Counted from the first letter of the stretch, positions 43,905 through 53,265 are shown. The stretch is DNA of 64,000 nucleotides from Pseudomonadota bacterium (GCA_023436615.1 JAEZIO010000034.1:1-64000), one strand, 5' to 3'. Program-made: numbers and translations. Notes: generated by a model not told the origin, from the sequence alone.

Positions 43905-44450
43905 ATACCACCGCCCTATCCGCGCCGACCACAGGCGCCGCCGCAATTTTCCGGCCCCCGCTACAATGAGTTCATCCAGAGCCAGAAGGTCAGGGTGATC
44001 GACGAAAACGGGGAAAATCTGGGCGTGATGTATACGCGGGAAGCCTTCGAACAGGCTCAGAGCGCGGGTCTGGATCTCGTCGAAATCTCCCCCAACGTAG
44101 ACCCCCCTGTCGCGAAGTTCCTCGATATCGGCCGCTACAAGTACGAGACCCAGAAGAAGGCCAACGAGCAGCGCAAGAAGCAGAAGACGCAGGAGATCAA
44201 GGAGATCAAGATGCGTCCGAACATCGACGATCACGATTATGACGTGAAGATGCGCAAGGTGTTCGAGTTCCTGGAAGAGGGCGACAAGGTCAAGGTGACG
44301 ATGCGCTTCCGCGGCCGCGAGATGGCGCATGGCGAGCTGGGCATGGCCGTGCTTCGCCGCGTGCAGGAGCAGACCGCCGAAATGGCGAAGGTCGAAGCGC
44401 ATCCGCGCATGGAAGGCCGCCAGATGCTGATGGTGCTGGCGCCGAAATAA
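43905..44450 (+). CDS. infC: Translation initiation factor IF-3 (ATA start)
   Basis: Protein of 181 residues, normal size for IF-3. The N-domain motif GPRYNEFIQSQKVRVIDENGENLGVM and the linker/C-domain DIGRYKYETQKKANEQRKKQK, MRPNIDDHDYDVKMRKVFEFLEEGDKVKVTMRFRGREMAH are clear. The only conventional start in frame is GTG 43995, which would cut off the conserved GPRYNEFI segment. ATA 43905 lies seven bases behind GGAG (43894-43897) and gives the usual proline-rich leader. infC is known to use rare start codons (AUU in E. coli) because IF-3 discriminates against them and so represses itself. Confidence 0.93.
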   Translation: MPPPYPRRPQAPPQFSGPRYNEFIQSQKVRVIDENGENLGVMYTREAFEQAQSAGLDLVEISPNVDPPVAKFLDIGRYKYETQKKANEQRKKQKTQEIKEIKMRPNIDDHDYDVKMRKVFEFLEEGDKVKVTMRFRGREMAHGELGMAVLRRVQEQTAEMAKVEAHPRMEGRQMLMVLAPK

Positions 44451-44573
44451 CGGCCAGCGAGTGCGCGCCACTATCGAACGTTAGCGGGCGCTGTTGCAAA
44501 ATTACAGCAATGCGCGCCGATTTTCGCGGCCCGCCTTCCGTCCTCATTGCTCGTGGATTAGCCTCTCGTCGAC

Positions 44574-44599
44574 GGCCGGGTCTTGCCGGCCTTGGGAGG
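44574..44599 (+). promoter_or_regulatory. Leader hairpin and Shine-Dalgarno before the TonB receptor
   Basis: GGCCGG (44574-44579) pairs exactly with CCGGCC (44586-44591) just ahead of the GGGAGG (44594-44599) that precedes ATG 44603. A stem this close to the ribosome site could modulate translation; chance is also possible. Confidence 0.35.
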
Positions 44600-44602
44600 G
44601 TT

Positions 44603-47600
44603 ATGATGCGCAAATCCGTGTGGCTGCTTTCCGCGGCGCTTATCGCAGTTCCTGCACCGGCGTTCGCCCAGCAGGCTGACCCCGGCCAGCCGACCCAACC
44701 AACCGGGCCGCAGGGCCAGGAAGAGGTCGACCAGGCGAATACCGCAGGCCAGGGCGCCGTCTCCAACACGGACCTCAGCCAGCAGCCCGTCGACAGCAGC
44801 GACATCGTCATCACCGCTACCCGGCGCAACCAGGCGCTGTCCGACGTTCCCGTCGCCGTCAGCGCGGTCACCGCCGAGAACCTGCAGATGTCTGGCGCGA
44901 CCGACATCCGCGCGCTCAACCAGCTCTCGCCATCGCTGCTCGTTTCCTCCACGACCTCGGAGGGCGGCGCGGCCGTCGCGCGCATCCGCGGCGTCGGAAC
45001 GGTCGGCGACAACCCCGGCCTTGAAAGCTCGGTCGGCGTGTTCATCGACGGCGTTTACCGGTCGCGCGTGGGCATGGGCCTCACCGAGCTCGGCCCGCTG
45101 GAACGGATCGAAGTGCTCCGCGGCCCGCAAGGCACCTTGTTCGGGCGCAACACATCGGCCGGACTGATCTCAGTCATCACCGCGCAGCCGCGGTTCCAGC
45201 CGGAGATCAGCGGCTCGGCGACGATCGGCAATTACGACCTGCGCCGCTTCGAGGCGAGCGCGACGGGGCCGATCACAGGCGCGCTGGCCGCGCGCCTCGA
45301 CGGCGTCTGGATGAAGCGCGACGGCTATCTGACCGACGTGATTTCCGGCCGCGACGTCAACGATCGCAACCGCTGGCTCGTCCGCGGCCAGCTGTTGTTC
45401 GAACCGAGCGACGATTTGTCGATCCGCTTCGTCGCCGACGCCACGCGGCGTCGCGAGGAATGCTGCGCAGCGGTCTTCCTGCCGGCGCATGACTTCACGA
45501 ACCTCGGGCAGCAGCCGTCCACGATCGCCGCGATCGAGCGGGCTCTCGGAGCCGTCATCAACGATCATCCGTTCGACCGGAAGGTATCGATCACCCCGGG
45601 CCGCAACTATGACAGCGACGTCGACGACTGGGGCGTGTCCAACGAGATCAATTACAATTTCGGCGGAGCGCAGCTTACCTCGATCACCGCCTATCGCTCG
45701 AACGACTATACGCGCGGGCAGGACGCCGACTTCAACAATCTCGATATCCTCTACCGGGACAGCGACGGCGGATCCTTCAACCGATTCAAGACCTTCACGC
45801 AGGAGCTTCGGCTCAACGGCGAAGCGTTCGGCGGGCGCCTCGACTGGCTCGTCGGCGGCTATTATGCGAACGAGAAGCTGCGGGTCGACGACAACCTTGC
45901 CTATGGCCAGGACTATGCGCGTTTCGGCAACTGCCTCGTAGCGGCGAACTTCGCCGCCAACCCGGCGGTCGGATCCGCGATCCTGGCGCCGGGCGTATCC
46001 CCGACCTGCTTCAACTCCGCGGTCGCGACCGGCGTGCGGGCTGCATTGGTGGCCCAGTACAACGCGGCGCGCGCGGCGGGGCAGTTCACCACCGCCGCCA
46101 ACCTGGCGTCGCAGATTACGGCTCTGGGCGCCTTCGCGCGGCTCAACAATACGGGCGTTGCCGTCGGCGTGCCGTCGGTCAACTTCGGCGCCGCGCCGTT
46201 CGGGACCAGCGGCTTCACCAACCTCGCGATCGCTCTTGGCGGAGCCCCGTTCATCGGCTCGACGCTCAACGGCGCGATGCTCGACGACAGCTACAGTCAG
46301 AAGAGCAACAACTGGTCGCTGTTCACCCACAATATCTTCGAGATCATGACCGGGCTCGATCTCACCGTCGGTGCCCGGTACACCCACGAGCGCAAGACGC
46401 TCGACGCGGCCCTTGCCGACAACAATCGCCTGTGCACGGCGCTGTCGGGCAGCTCGCTGCAGCAGCTGGCCTGCGTGATCCCCAGCGTTCCGACCGGATC
46501 GATGGCGATCGACGACGAGCGCAGCGAGAGCAAGCTCTCGGGAACCGTGGTGCTGAGCTACAAGCCGACGCCGTCGCTGCTTACCTATGCGAGCTACTCG
46601 CGGGGCTACAAGGCCGGCGGCTTCAACCTCGACCGGTCGGCCTTGTGGCGGGCGCAAACGGTCCCCACGACCGTTCCCGCGACGCCTGGCAACGTGGTGC
46701 TCACCAACCCGCCACTGTCCGGAAGCGGCGCCATCTGCGTCTCGCCCGCGCAGGCAGGCTGCCAGGGCCTTGTCGCATCGGGCGCCGACCTGCAGTTCAA
46801 GCCCGAGACGAACGACGCGATGGAGCTCGGCGCCAAGTACAACGGGCGCGGCATCGACGTTAACGTCGCCATTTTCCGGCAGCTGTTCAGGAACTTCCAG
46901 CTGAACACGTTCAACGGCCTCAATTTCGTCGTCGAGAACGTCAACTCGTGCAAGTCGGACCTGAATGGCGCCGATGTCGACAACAATCCGGCGACCGGCG
47001 CATGCACGAGCGGCACCAGGGCGGGCGTGCGCAGCCAGGGCGTCGAGATCGAGGCCTTCACCCGGCCGATGCGCTATCTCGATATCAACGCCGGCCTGAC
47101 CTACGCGAACACCAAATACCGCGACAACCTGGTCGGCGCGAACGGCCGCCCGCTGACCAATGCGCTGTTCCAGCTGCCCGGCCGCCGCGTGTCCAACTCG
47201 AACGAGTGGACGCTCACCGGCTCGGCGGCCTGGACGCCGCCGATCGGCAACACCGGCATGAGCGGTCTCGTCTATGCCGACGCCCGTCACATGAGCAGCT
47301 TCAACACCGGCTCTGATCTCGACATCGAAAAGGTGCAGAAGCCGTTCACCGTCGTGAACGCCCGCCTCGGCGTGCGCGGCCGGGACAATGCCTGGGCGGT
47401 CGAGCTGTGGGCGCAGAACCTCTTCAACGAGGATTTCATGCAGGTCGCGTTCGACGCCCCGGTCCAGGGGTCGGGCACCCGGCGCGGGGTGGAGTCGAAC
47501 TTCTACCCGCGGTCCACGCAGCTTTACGGCGCGTTCCTGGGAGAGCCGAGGACCTACGGCCTGACCTTGCGCATGGCGTTCGCGCCGCGCGCCGCGGCTC

Positions 47601-47737
47601 CGGCCTACGTCGCGCCCCCACCGCCGCCGCCGGCTCCTCCTGCGCCGGAGACGGTGACTTGCCCGGACGGCAGCGTCGTGACCGTCGGCACAGCGTGCCC
47701 GGCGCCGCCGCCGCCGGCTGCGCCTGAGCGCGGATAG
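44603..47737 (+). CDS. TonB-dependent outer-membrane receptor with proline-rich C-terminal tail
   Basis: Very large receptor of 1044 residues. ATG 44603 follows GGGAGG and gives a signal peptide (SVWLLSAALIAVPAPAFAQQ). The plug starts with DIVITATRRNQALSDVPVAVSAV, near the TonB box, and holds VFIDGVYRSRVGMGL and ERIEVLRGPQGTLFGRNTSAGLISVIT. The barrel has extended loops (an Ala-rich insertion near residues 450-560). The usual last strand is TYGLTLRMAF, after which about 51 more residues follow, Ala/Pro rich with a TCPDGSVV...ACP motif. The substrate is unknown; sphingomonads have many paralogues for plant-derived glycans and aromatics. Confidence 0.93.
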   Translation: MMRKSVWLLSAALIAVPAPAFAQQADPGQPTQPTGPQGQEEVDQANTAGQGAVSNTDLSQQPVDSSDIVITATRRNQALSDVPVAVSAVTAENLQMSGATDIRALNQLSPSLLVSSTTSEGGAAVARIRGVGTVGDNPGLESSVGVFIDGVYRSRVGMGLTELGPLERIEVLRGPQGTLFGRNTSAGLISVITAQPRFQPEISGSATIGNYDLRRFEASATGPITGALAARLDGVWMKRDGYLTDVISGRDVNDRNRWLVRGQLLFEPSDDLSIRFVADATRRREECCAAVFLPAHDFTNLGQQPSTIAAIERALGAVINDHPFDRKVSITPGRNYDSDVDDWGVSNEINYNFGGAQLTSITAYRSNDYTRGQDADFNNLDILYRDSDGGSFNRFKTFTQELRLNGEAFGGRLDWLVGGYYANEKLRVDDNLAYGQDYARFGNCLVAANFAANPAVGSAILAPGVSPTCFNSAVATGVRAALVAQYNAARAAGQFTTAANLASQITALGAFARLNNTGVAVGVPSVNFGAAPFGTSGFTNLAIALGGAPFIGSTLNGAMLDDSYSQKSNNWSLFTHNIFEIMTGLDLTVGARYTHERKTLDAALADNNRLCTALSGSSLQQLACVIPSVPTGSMAIDDERSESKLSGTVVLSYKPTPSLLTYASYSRGYKAGGFNLDRSALWRAQTVPTTVPATPGNVVLTNPPLSGSGAICVSPAQAGCQGLVASGADLQFKPETNDAMELGAKYNGRGIDVNVAIFRQLFRNFQLNTFNGLNFVVENVNSCKSDLNGADVDNNPATGACTSGTRAGVRSQGVEIEAFTRPMRYLDINAGLTYANTKYRDNLVGANGRPLTNALFQLPGRRVSNSNEWTLTGSAAWTPPIGNTGMSGLVYADARHMSSFNTGSDLDIEKVQKPFTVVNARLGVRGRDNAWAVELWAQNLFNEDFMQVAFDAPVQGSGTRRGVESNFYPRSTQLYGAFLGEPRTYGLTLRMAFAPRAAAPAYVAPPPPPPAPPAPETVTCPDGSVVTVGTACPAPPPPAAPERG

Positions 47738-47762
47738 GGCTCACAGTCAGTTCAAAGGGGAG

Positions 47763-47793
47763 GAGCCCCGCCGGAAACGGCGGGGCTCTTTTT
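47763..47793 (+). terminator. Strong rho-independent terminator of the TonB receptor gene
   Basis: GAGCCCCGCCG, GAAA tetraloop, CGGCGGGGCTC, then five Ts. The stem is perfect (11 base pairs). The T-tract overlaps the stop of the adenosine kinase gene on the other strand. This is the only clear intrinsic terminator of a convergent gene pair in the window. Confidence 0.93.
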
Positions 47794-48787
47794 ACGCGAG
47801 CAGTGGCGCGGCCAGCGCGGCAAGGTCGAGCTCCGGGCGAGCGCCGTAGTGCTGGATGACTTCCGAAGCGGCGATCGCGCCCAGCCGGAGCGACTGCTCG
47901 AGCGGGCGGCGGCGGGCCTGGCCGACGAGAAATCCGGCGGCGAACAGATCGCCCGCTCCGGTCGTGTCGACGAGCCGCTCGATCGGCTCGGCCCGGACTT
48001 CGGCGCGCTCGTCGCCCGAGCAGGCAATCGCGCCATGCTCGCTTCGAGTCACGACGAGCGTCGGCACTTTCGGCGAGACCGCTGCAATGGCCGCTTGCAG
48101 GTCGGTTTCGCGCGCGAGATGCAGGATTTCGACCTCGTTGGCGAACAATATGTCGATCTTGCCCTGGTTCATCAGCCGCTGGAAATCCTCCCGGTGGCGA
48201 TCGACGACGAAGGTGTCGGACAAGGTGAAGGCGACCTTCGTGCCGGCCGATCGCGCCATGTCGATGGCGGTCTCCATCGCCGCGCGCGGCCCTTCAGGGT
48301 CCCACAGATAGCCTTCGAGATAGATCATCTGCGAGCGCGCGATCGCGTCCGAGTGGATCGCGCCTCGGTCCAGCTTTTGCGCCGCGCCGAGAAATGTGTT
48401 CATCGTCCGCTGCGCGTCCGGACTGACCAAAATCAACGAGCGTGCCGTCGGCCCGACATCGCCCCGCGGCGGCACCAGGAACTGGATACCGAGGCTTTCG
48501 ATGTCGTGGCGGTAGATGTCGCCGAGCTCGTCCTCGGCAACCTGGCCGACGAACGCGGCGCGCCCGCCGAGCGCGGCTATCCCCGCGGCGGTATTGCCGG
48601 CGGACCCGCCGCTGATTTCCCGGCCCGGGCCCATGTCCGCGTACAGGCGCTCGGCCTCGTCCGCGTCGATCAGGCGCATCGCGCCCTTGGTCATTCCGTG
48701 CCGCTGAAGAAAGGCGTCGTCTGCGTTGGCGATCACGTCGACAATGGCATTGCCGATCGCGAGCACATCGATGGGTTTTTCGCTCAT
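47792..48787 (-). CDS. Adenosine kinase (PfkB family)
   Basis: Ribokinase-fold protein of 331 residues phosphorylating adenosine or a related nucleoside. Motifs are GNAIVDVIANAD, GGSAGNTAAGIAALGGRAAFVG, the mid-region LWDPEGPRAAM, and the catalytic C-terminal DTTGAGDLFAAGFLVG. Related alphaproteobacterial proteins are annotated as adenosine kinase; substrate from family only. It is convergent with the TonB receptor. Confidence 0.9.
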   Translation of the reverse strand: MSEKPIDVLAIGNAIVDVIANADDAFLQRHGMTKGAMRLIDADEAERLYADMGPGREISGGSAGNTAAGIAALGGRAAFVGQVAEDELGDIYRHDIESLGIQFLVPPRGDVGPTARSLILVSPDAQRTMNTFLGAAQKLDRGAIHSDAIARSQMIYLEGYLWDPEGPRAAMETAIDMARSAGTKVAFTLSDTFVVDRHREDFQRLMNQGKIDILFANEVEILHLARETDLQAAIAAVSPKVPTLVVTRSEHGAIACSGDERAEVRAEPIERLVDTTGAGDLFAAGFLVGQARRRPLEQSLRLGAIAASEVIQHYGARPELDLAALAAPLLA

Positions 48788-48858
48788 CGGCGGCGCCTAG
48801 CCGCGCCCGTGCGGCATCGCAACTTGCGCCGCCGCGTCGTCGCGGGCATCGAAAGGCG

Positions 48859-49200
48859 ATGCGCTACTTCGCCACGATCTCCGCCTCGCTGCTCCTTGCT
48901 GCCTGCGCCACCACGCCAAAGCCCGGCGAAGTCCAGCAGCCCGAGCCGTCCGCCCATACGCGCGGCGAAATCATCGGCATGACCGCGGAAGAGCTTGTTC
49001 AGCGATTTGGAGCGCCGGCGCTCCAGATCCGCGAAGGAGAAAGCCTCAAGCTGCAGTTCCGCAACGGCCAGTGCGTGCTCGACGCTTACCTCTATCCATC
49101 GGGCAACGCCCCGTACCGAGTGACCTATGTCGATGCGCGCACGCCCGCCCTCGCGGATATGGATCAGGCGGTATGCGTGCGCTTGCTCGAAGCGCCATAA
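48859..49200 (+). CDS. Small lipoprotein of unknown function
   Basis: Protein of 113 residues with a lipobox (LLLAACATTPKP). The mature part has GMTAEELVQRFGAPALQIREGESLKLQF, similar to the small SmpA/BamE-like fold pattern (GxxxxxVxxxxGxP), and a Cys pair (GQCVLD, AVCVRL) that may bridge. That resemblance is a guess. It is divergent from the adenosine kinase gene and overlaps the queG gene by 37 bases at its 3' end. Confidence 0.72.
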   Translation: MRYFATISASLLLAACATTPKPGEVQQPEPSAHTRGEIIGMTAEELVQRFGAPALQIREGESLKLQFRNGQCVLDAYLYPSGNAPYRVTYVDARTPALADMDQAVCVRLLEAP

Positions 49201-50264
49201 TCGGCGCCGGCGCCGGCGCGGCTCAGCTCCTCCATGGCCCACTGCGCTGCTTCGGCGATGACGGGATCGCCATGCTCGACATGCGGGCGTACCGCACCGA
49301 TCAGCCTTTCGTCGCCGCTGTTGCCGGCGGCGATGAGGCAGTTTCGGATCATGCGCTTCACGCCGATCCTCTTTATCGGCGAGCCCGCGAAGAGCATTCG
49401 GAAGGCAGAGTCGTCCAGCCCGAGCAGCCGCTCGAGTTTCGGCGCATTCAGTTCCTCGCGCGGAAGGAATGCCCGATTGGCGGCGCCGGACTGCGCGAAG
49501 CGGTTCCACGGGCAGACCGCCAGACAGTCGTCGCAACCGTAGATCCGGTTGCCGAGCGCTCGGCGGAATTCGACCGGGATCGGCCCGTCGTGCTCGATCG
49601 TCAGGTAGGAAATGCACTTTCGGGCATCGATTCGGTGCGGCGCATCGAAGGCATTGGTTGGACAGGCGTCGAGGCAGCGCGTGCAGCTTCCGCAATGTGC
49701 GCCCTCTCCGATCGGCGGGTCCGGATCGATCCCACTGTCGGTAAGGATGACCCCCAGGAACAGCCAGCTCCCATGCTCGCGCGATACGAGGTTCGTGTGC
49801 TTGCCCTGCCAGCCGATGCCGGCGGCCGCGGCGAGCGGTTTTTCCATGACCGGAGCCGTGTCGACGAACACCTTGAGCTCGCATCCGCTGCGGTCGACTA
49901 GCCAGCGCGCGAGCGCCTTCAGGGCCTTCTTGACCGTCTTGTGATAGTCGCCGCCCCGCGCATAGGCGGAAATCCGGCCGATCGAGCCGTCCGACGCGCC
50001 GGCGAGGGGATCCCCTTCCGGCGCGTAGCTCATCCCGAGCGCGATGGCCGACCTCGCCTCAGGCCACAGGGCGGTCGGGGCAATGCGGTGATGCACGCGC
50101 GCCTCGATCCATTCCATCGAGCCGTGCCGGCTGTCGTCGATCCAGCGCAGCAGGTTGGCGCCAGCTTGCGGAATTGAATCGGCGCGCGCGAAGCCGCAAG
50201 CGACGAAGCCGAGCCGCTGCGCCTCCGCCCTTATTGCTTCTTTCAGCTCTTCGCCCGTATCCAC
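49164..50264 (-). CDS. queG: Epoxyqueuosine reductase QueG
   Basis: Iron-sulfur/cobalamin enzyme of 366 residues that performs the last step of queuosine synthesis on tRNA. The N-terminal domain begins RAEAQRLGFVACGFARAD. Two 4Fe-4S ferredoxin motifs are CGSCTRCLDACPTNAF and CDDCLAVCPWN, and KCISYLTIEHDGPIP lies between. It ends with a HEAT-like segment (MIRNCLIAAGNSGDERLIG). It needs cobalamin, in line with the PduO-type adenosyltransferase at 14656, although QueG itself uses any corrinoid form. Confidence 0.95.
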   Translation of the reverse strand: MDTGEELKEAIRAEAQRLGFVACGFARADSIPQAGANLLRWIDDSRHGSMEWIEARVHHRIAPTALWPEARSAIALGMSYAPEGDPLAGASDGSIGRISAYARGGDYHKTVKKALKALARWLVDRSGCELKVFVDTAPVMEKPLAAAAGIGWQGKHTNLVSREHGSWLFLGVILTDSGIDPDPPIGEGAHCGSCTRCLDACPTNAFDAPHRIDARKCISYLTIEHDGPIPVEFRRALGNRIYGCDDCLAVCPWNRFAQSGAANRAFLPREELNAPKLERLLGLDDSAFRMLFAGSPIKRIGVKRMIRNCLIAAGNSGDERLIGAVRPHVEHGDPVIAEAAQWAMEELSRAGAGADYGASSKRTHTA

Positions 50265-50309
50265 GGCGCCGCATTACTCGCGTTGCGTATGTTTCTCTAA
50301 GGAATTCCG

Positions 50310-51269
50310 GTGCTTCGACCAGCGTCAGAGCAAGTCCGATCGGCCGACTGGGCCGTCGAAGCTCACGACCTGGTCAAGGACTTCGGGGAAACGCGCGCGG
50401 TGGACGGGGTGAGCCTCGCCGTCCCGGCGGGTTCAATCTACGGGCTTCTCGGGCCCAACGGCGCCGGCAAGACGACGACTCTGCGCATGCTGCTCGGCAT
50501 TATCGATCCGTCGAGCGGCGCGCGATCGGTCCTCGGCCGAAGCCGACCGCTCGATGCCGCCTCGGAGATCGGGTACCTGCCCGAGGAGCGCGGGCTGTAC
50601 CCGGCAATGCATTGCCGCGAGGCGATCGCTTTCATGGGCGCATTGCGCGGGCTTTCCCTGGGCGAAGGGCGCCGCCGCGCCGACGCGCTGCTTGCCGAGC
50701 ACGGCCTCGGCGAATGGGCGCGAAAGCCGATCCGCAGCCTGTCGAAGGGCATGGCCCAGACGGTGCAATTGCTCGGCACCATCATCCACAAGCCGCGGCT
50801 GCTCGTTCTGGACGAGCCGTTCGCCGGGCTCGACGCGATCAACCAGGCGCGGCTGGAGGAGCTCATCCGGCAAGAGGCGCGGAGCGGCGTGACGATCATC
50901 TTTTCCACGCACGTGATCGCGCACGCGGAGCGGCTTTGCGAGCGGATCGCCATTATCGCCAAGGGCAGGGTCGCGTTCGAAGGCGCGGTCGACGAGGCTC
51001 GGGCGACGCTGCGGCCGATCGTCCGGCTGCGGACGCGCAACGACGACGGCCCGTGGCGGAGCGCGATTCCGGACGGCGCGCGCCGCGAAGGGCGCGACTG
51101 GATCTTTGAGCTTCCGGAAAGCGGGCCCGAGCCATTGCTGAAGGCTCTGATCGACGGCGCAGCGGGGATCGAGACCCTGGCGATCGAGCGGCCGGGACTG
51201 CACGACGCGTTCGTGGCAATCGCCGGTCCGAAGGCCGCGGCAGCCATGCGCGAGGACCAATCGCCGTGA
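50310..51269 (+). CDS. ABC transporter ATP-binding protein (NatA/exporter type)
   Basis: Protein of 319 residues. Walker A is GPNGAGKTTTLR, the signature LSKGMAQTVQLLG, Walker B LLVLDEPFAGLDAIN, and H-loop STHVIAHAER. A C-terminal domain of about 90 residues is typical of DrrA/NatA-like ABC-2 exporters. It overlaps the permease start by 4 bases (51266-51269), forming a two-gene transporter. Confidence 0.92.
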   Translation: MLRPASEQVRSADWAVEAHDLVKDFGETRAVDGVSLAVPAGSIYGLLGPNGAGKTTTLRMLLGIIDPSSGARSVLGRSRPLDAASEIGYLPEERGLYPAMHCREAIAFMGALRGLSLGEGRRRADALLAEHGLGEWARKPIRSLSKGMAQTVQLLGTIIHKPRLLVLDEPFAGLDAINQARLEELIRQEARSGVTIIFSTHVIAHAERLCERIAIIAKGRVAFEGAVDEARATLRPIVRLRTRNDDGPWRSAIPDGARREGRDWIFELPESGPEPLLKALIDGAAGIETLAIERPGLHDAFVAIAGPKAAAAMREDQSP

Positions 51270-52465
51270 CGAAACTTCTGCGCTCTTCCTGGGTGATAGG
51301 CCGGCGCGACTTCGCTGCGACCGTCCTGTCGAAGGCGTTCATCTTCTTCCTTATCGGGCCGCTGTTCCCGGTGCTGCTCGGCGCGATCTTCGGCGGGATC
51401 GGGGCGCGCGTGGCGACGACCACCGATCGTCCTCGCGTCGCGGTCGTCGCCCAGCATGACGAATATGAGCGGCTCGTGGCGGCGCGCGAACAATTGAGCG
51501 AAGCGCTTGGCGGCCGCGCCGTGATCGAGCTCGTCCAGGTGGATCCGAAACCCGATGCGGACCGGCAGGCGAGGGAGGTGCTCGCATCCAAGCTGCACCC
51601 GGTGATTGCCGTGCTGACCGGCGGCCTGGAGCGTCCGCATCTCTCCGGCGCGATCGATGAGGAGGGGACCACGGCCGGCCAGATGCGAATGCTGATCAGC
51701 GCCGCGCGGGCGCCGCCGGGAAATGCGCAGCCCCTCGCGGTGACCAGAACCGAACGGTCAACCGGCGCGGAGAGTCGGTCGCGCGCGATCACTGCGCAGA
51801 CGGGACAGATGATCCTGTTCTTCCTGACCATCATCCTCGCCGGAATGACGCTGTCGCAGCTGATCGAGGAGAAATCGAACAAGGTGATCGAGGTGCTCGC
51901 AGCGGCGGTCCCGATCGAAGCCATCTTCCTCGGCAAGCTGTTCGCCATGCTCGCGGCGTCGGTAGTCGGCATCGTCGTGTGGGTGTCCGCCGGAATCGCG
52001 GCGATTTCGCTGCTCGCGCCAGGCGGAACAGGCGCCTTGCCGACCCCCGCTGTCGGCTCGGGGCCGTTCCTCGCGCTCACGATCATCTATTTCGCGATGA
52101 ACTATCTGCTTCTGGGCTCGGTCTTTCTGAGCATCGGCGCGCAGGCATCGACAGTGCGGGAAGTCCAGACATTGTCGATGCCGGTGACGGTCGCGCAGGT
52201 GCTGATTTTCGGCTTCGCCGCACTCGCCGTCGGAGCGCCGGACTCACCGATTGCGATCGGCGGAGCGCTGTTCCCGCTCTCATCGCCGCTGGTGATGGTC
52301 GCAAGAGCAGCCGAGCGGCCCGAGCTGTGGCCGCACCTCGCCGCGATGGCCTGGCAGGCGCTGTGGATCGGGCTGATCGTCGTCGCCTCGGCGCGGCTGT
52401 TCCGCCGCACGGTGCTGAAGTCGGGGCCGGTCCGTCGGCGGTGGTGGAGGCGGGCCTCGGCCTAA
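51266..52465 (+). CDS. ABC-2 type permease (NatB-like)
   Basis: Protein of 399 residues with six transmembrane helices: one near residue 25, a long periplasmic domain of about 120 residues (GIGARVATTTDRPRVAVVAQHDEYERL), then five helices from about 180. TLSQLIEEKSNKVIEVLAAAVP is the conserved cytoplasmic helix before the second transmembrane block and fits NatB. NatAB exports sodium, but the family exports various compounds; the substrate here is not known. The stop overlaps the fabI stop by 4 bases. Confidence 0.9.
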   Translation: MTKLLRSSWVIGRRDFAATVLSKAFIFFLIGPLFPVLLGAIFGGIGARVATTTDRPRVAVVAQHDEYERLVAAREQLSEALGGRAVIELVQVDPKPDADRQAREVLASKLHPVIAVLTGGLERPHLSGAIDEEGTTAGQMRMLISAARAPPGNAQPLAVTRTERSTGAESRSRAITAQTGQMILFFLTIILAGMTLSQLIEEKSNKVIEVLAAAVPIEAIFLGKLFAMLAASVVGIVVWVSAGIAAISLLAPGGTGALPTPAVGSGPFLALTIIYFAMNYLLLGSVFLSIGAQASTVREVQTLSMPVTVAQVLIFGFAALAVGAPDSPIAIGGALFPLSSPLVMVARAAERPELWPHLAAMAWQALWIGLIVVASARLFRRTVLKSGPVRRRWWRRASA

Positions 52466-53265
52466 ACCGTAGAGATATCCGGCGCGTCCTCGGCCTTCAT
52501 CCCGACCACGTTGTAGCCGGCGTCGACATGATGGATTTCGCCGGTGACGCCGCTGGCGAGGTCGGAGAGCAGGTAGAGGCCGGCGCCGCCCACGTCCTCG
52601 ATGGTGACGTTCCGGCGCAGCGGCGCATTATATTCGTTCCACTTCATGATGTAGCGGAAGTCGCCGATGCCGCTCGCGGCCAGCGTCTTGATCGGGCCGG
52701 CGGAAATGCCGTTCACCCGAATGCCCTCGGGACCGAGATCCATCGCCAGATATTTGACGCTGGCTTCGAGCCCTGCCTTGGCGACGCCCATCACGTTGTA
52801 ATGCGGGATGACCTTCTCCGCGCCGTAGTAGGTCAGCGTCAGAAGCGAGCCGCCCGGTTTCATCATCGCCTTCGCGCGCTGCGCGACGGCGACGAAGCTG
52901 TAAACCGAGATGTTCATGGTCAGCAGAAAGTTGTCGATGCTGGTATCGACGAACTTCCCGCGAAGCTCGTTCTTGTCGGAAAAGCCGATCGCGTGGACGA
53001 CGAAGTCGAGCGTGTCCCAATGAGTCCGCAGCTCCGCGAACGACTGGTCGAGCGCCTCCATGCTGCTGACGTCGCAATCCAGCAGCAGGCTCGAGCCGAG
53101 CTCCTCCGCCAATGGCCGGACGCGCTTTTCCAGCGACTCTCCCTGGTAGGAAAAGGCAAGCTCCGCACCGGCGTCGCCGACGGCCTTGGCGATCCCCCAG
53201 GCGAGCGACCGGTCGTTGGCGAGGCCCATGATCAGCCCGCGCTTGCCCTCCATCAATCCGCTCAA
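52462..53265 (-). CDS. fabI: Enoyl-[acyl-carrier-protein] reductase (NADH) FabI
   Basis: Short-chain dehydrogenase fold protein of 267 residues for the last step of fatty-acid elongation. Nucleotide binding GLANDRSLAWGIAKAV, catalytic Tyr-x6-Lys in HYNVMGVAKAGLEASVKYLA, and GPIKTLAASGIGDF (substrate loop) are all FabI-typical. It lies directly after the YihY/BrkB gene on the same strand, overlapping it by 4 bases. Confidence 0.97.
   Translation of the reverse strand: MSGLMEGKRGLIMGLANDRSLAWGIAKAVGDAGAELAFSYQGESLEKRVRPLAEELGSSLLLDCDVSSMEALDQSFAELRTHWDTLDFVVHAIGFSDKNELRGKFVDTSIDNFLLTMNISVYSFVAVAQRAKAMMKPGGSLLTLTYYGAEKVIPHYNVMGVAKAGLEASVKYLAMDLGPEGIRVNGISAGPIKTLAASGIGDFRYIMKWNEYNAPLRRNVTIEDVGGAGLYLLSDLASGVTGEIHHVDAGYNVVGMKAEDAPDISTV

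Noticed and set aside
45170..47290. Long minus-strand open frame (706 codons) opposite the TonB receptor
   Set aside because: Antisense shadow without any domain; the plus-strand receptor explains the coding signal.
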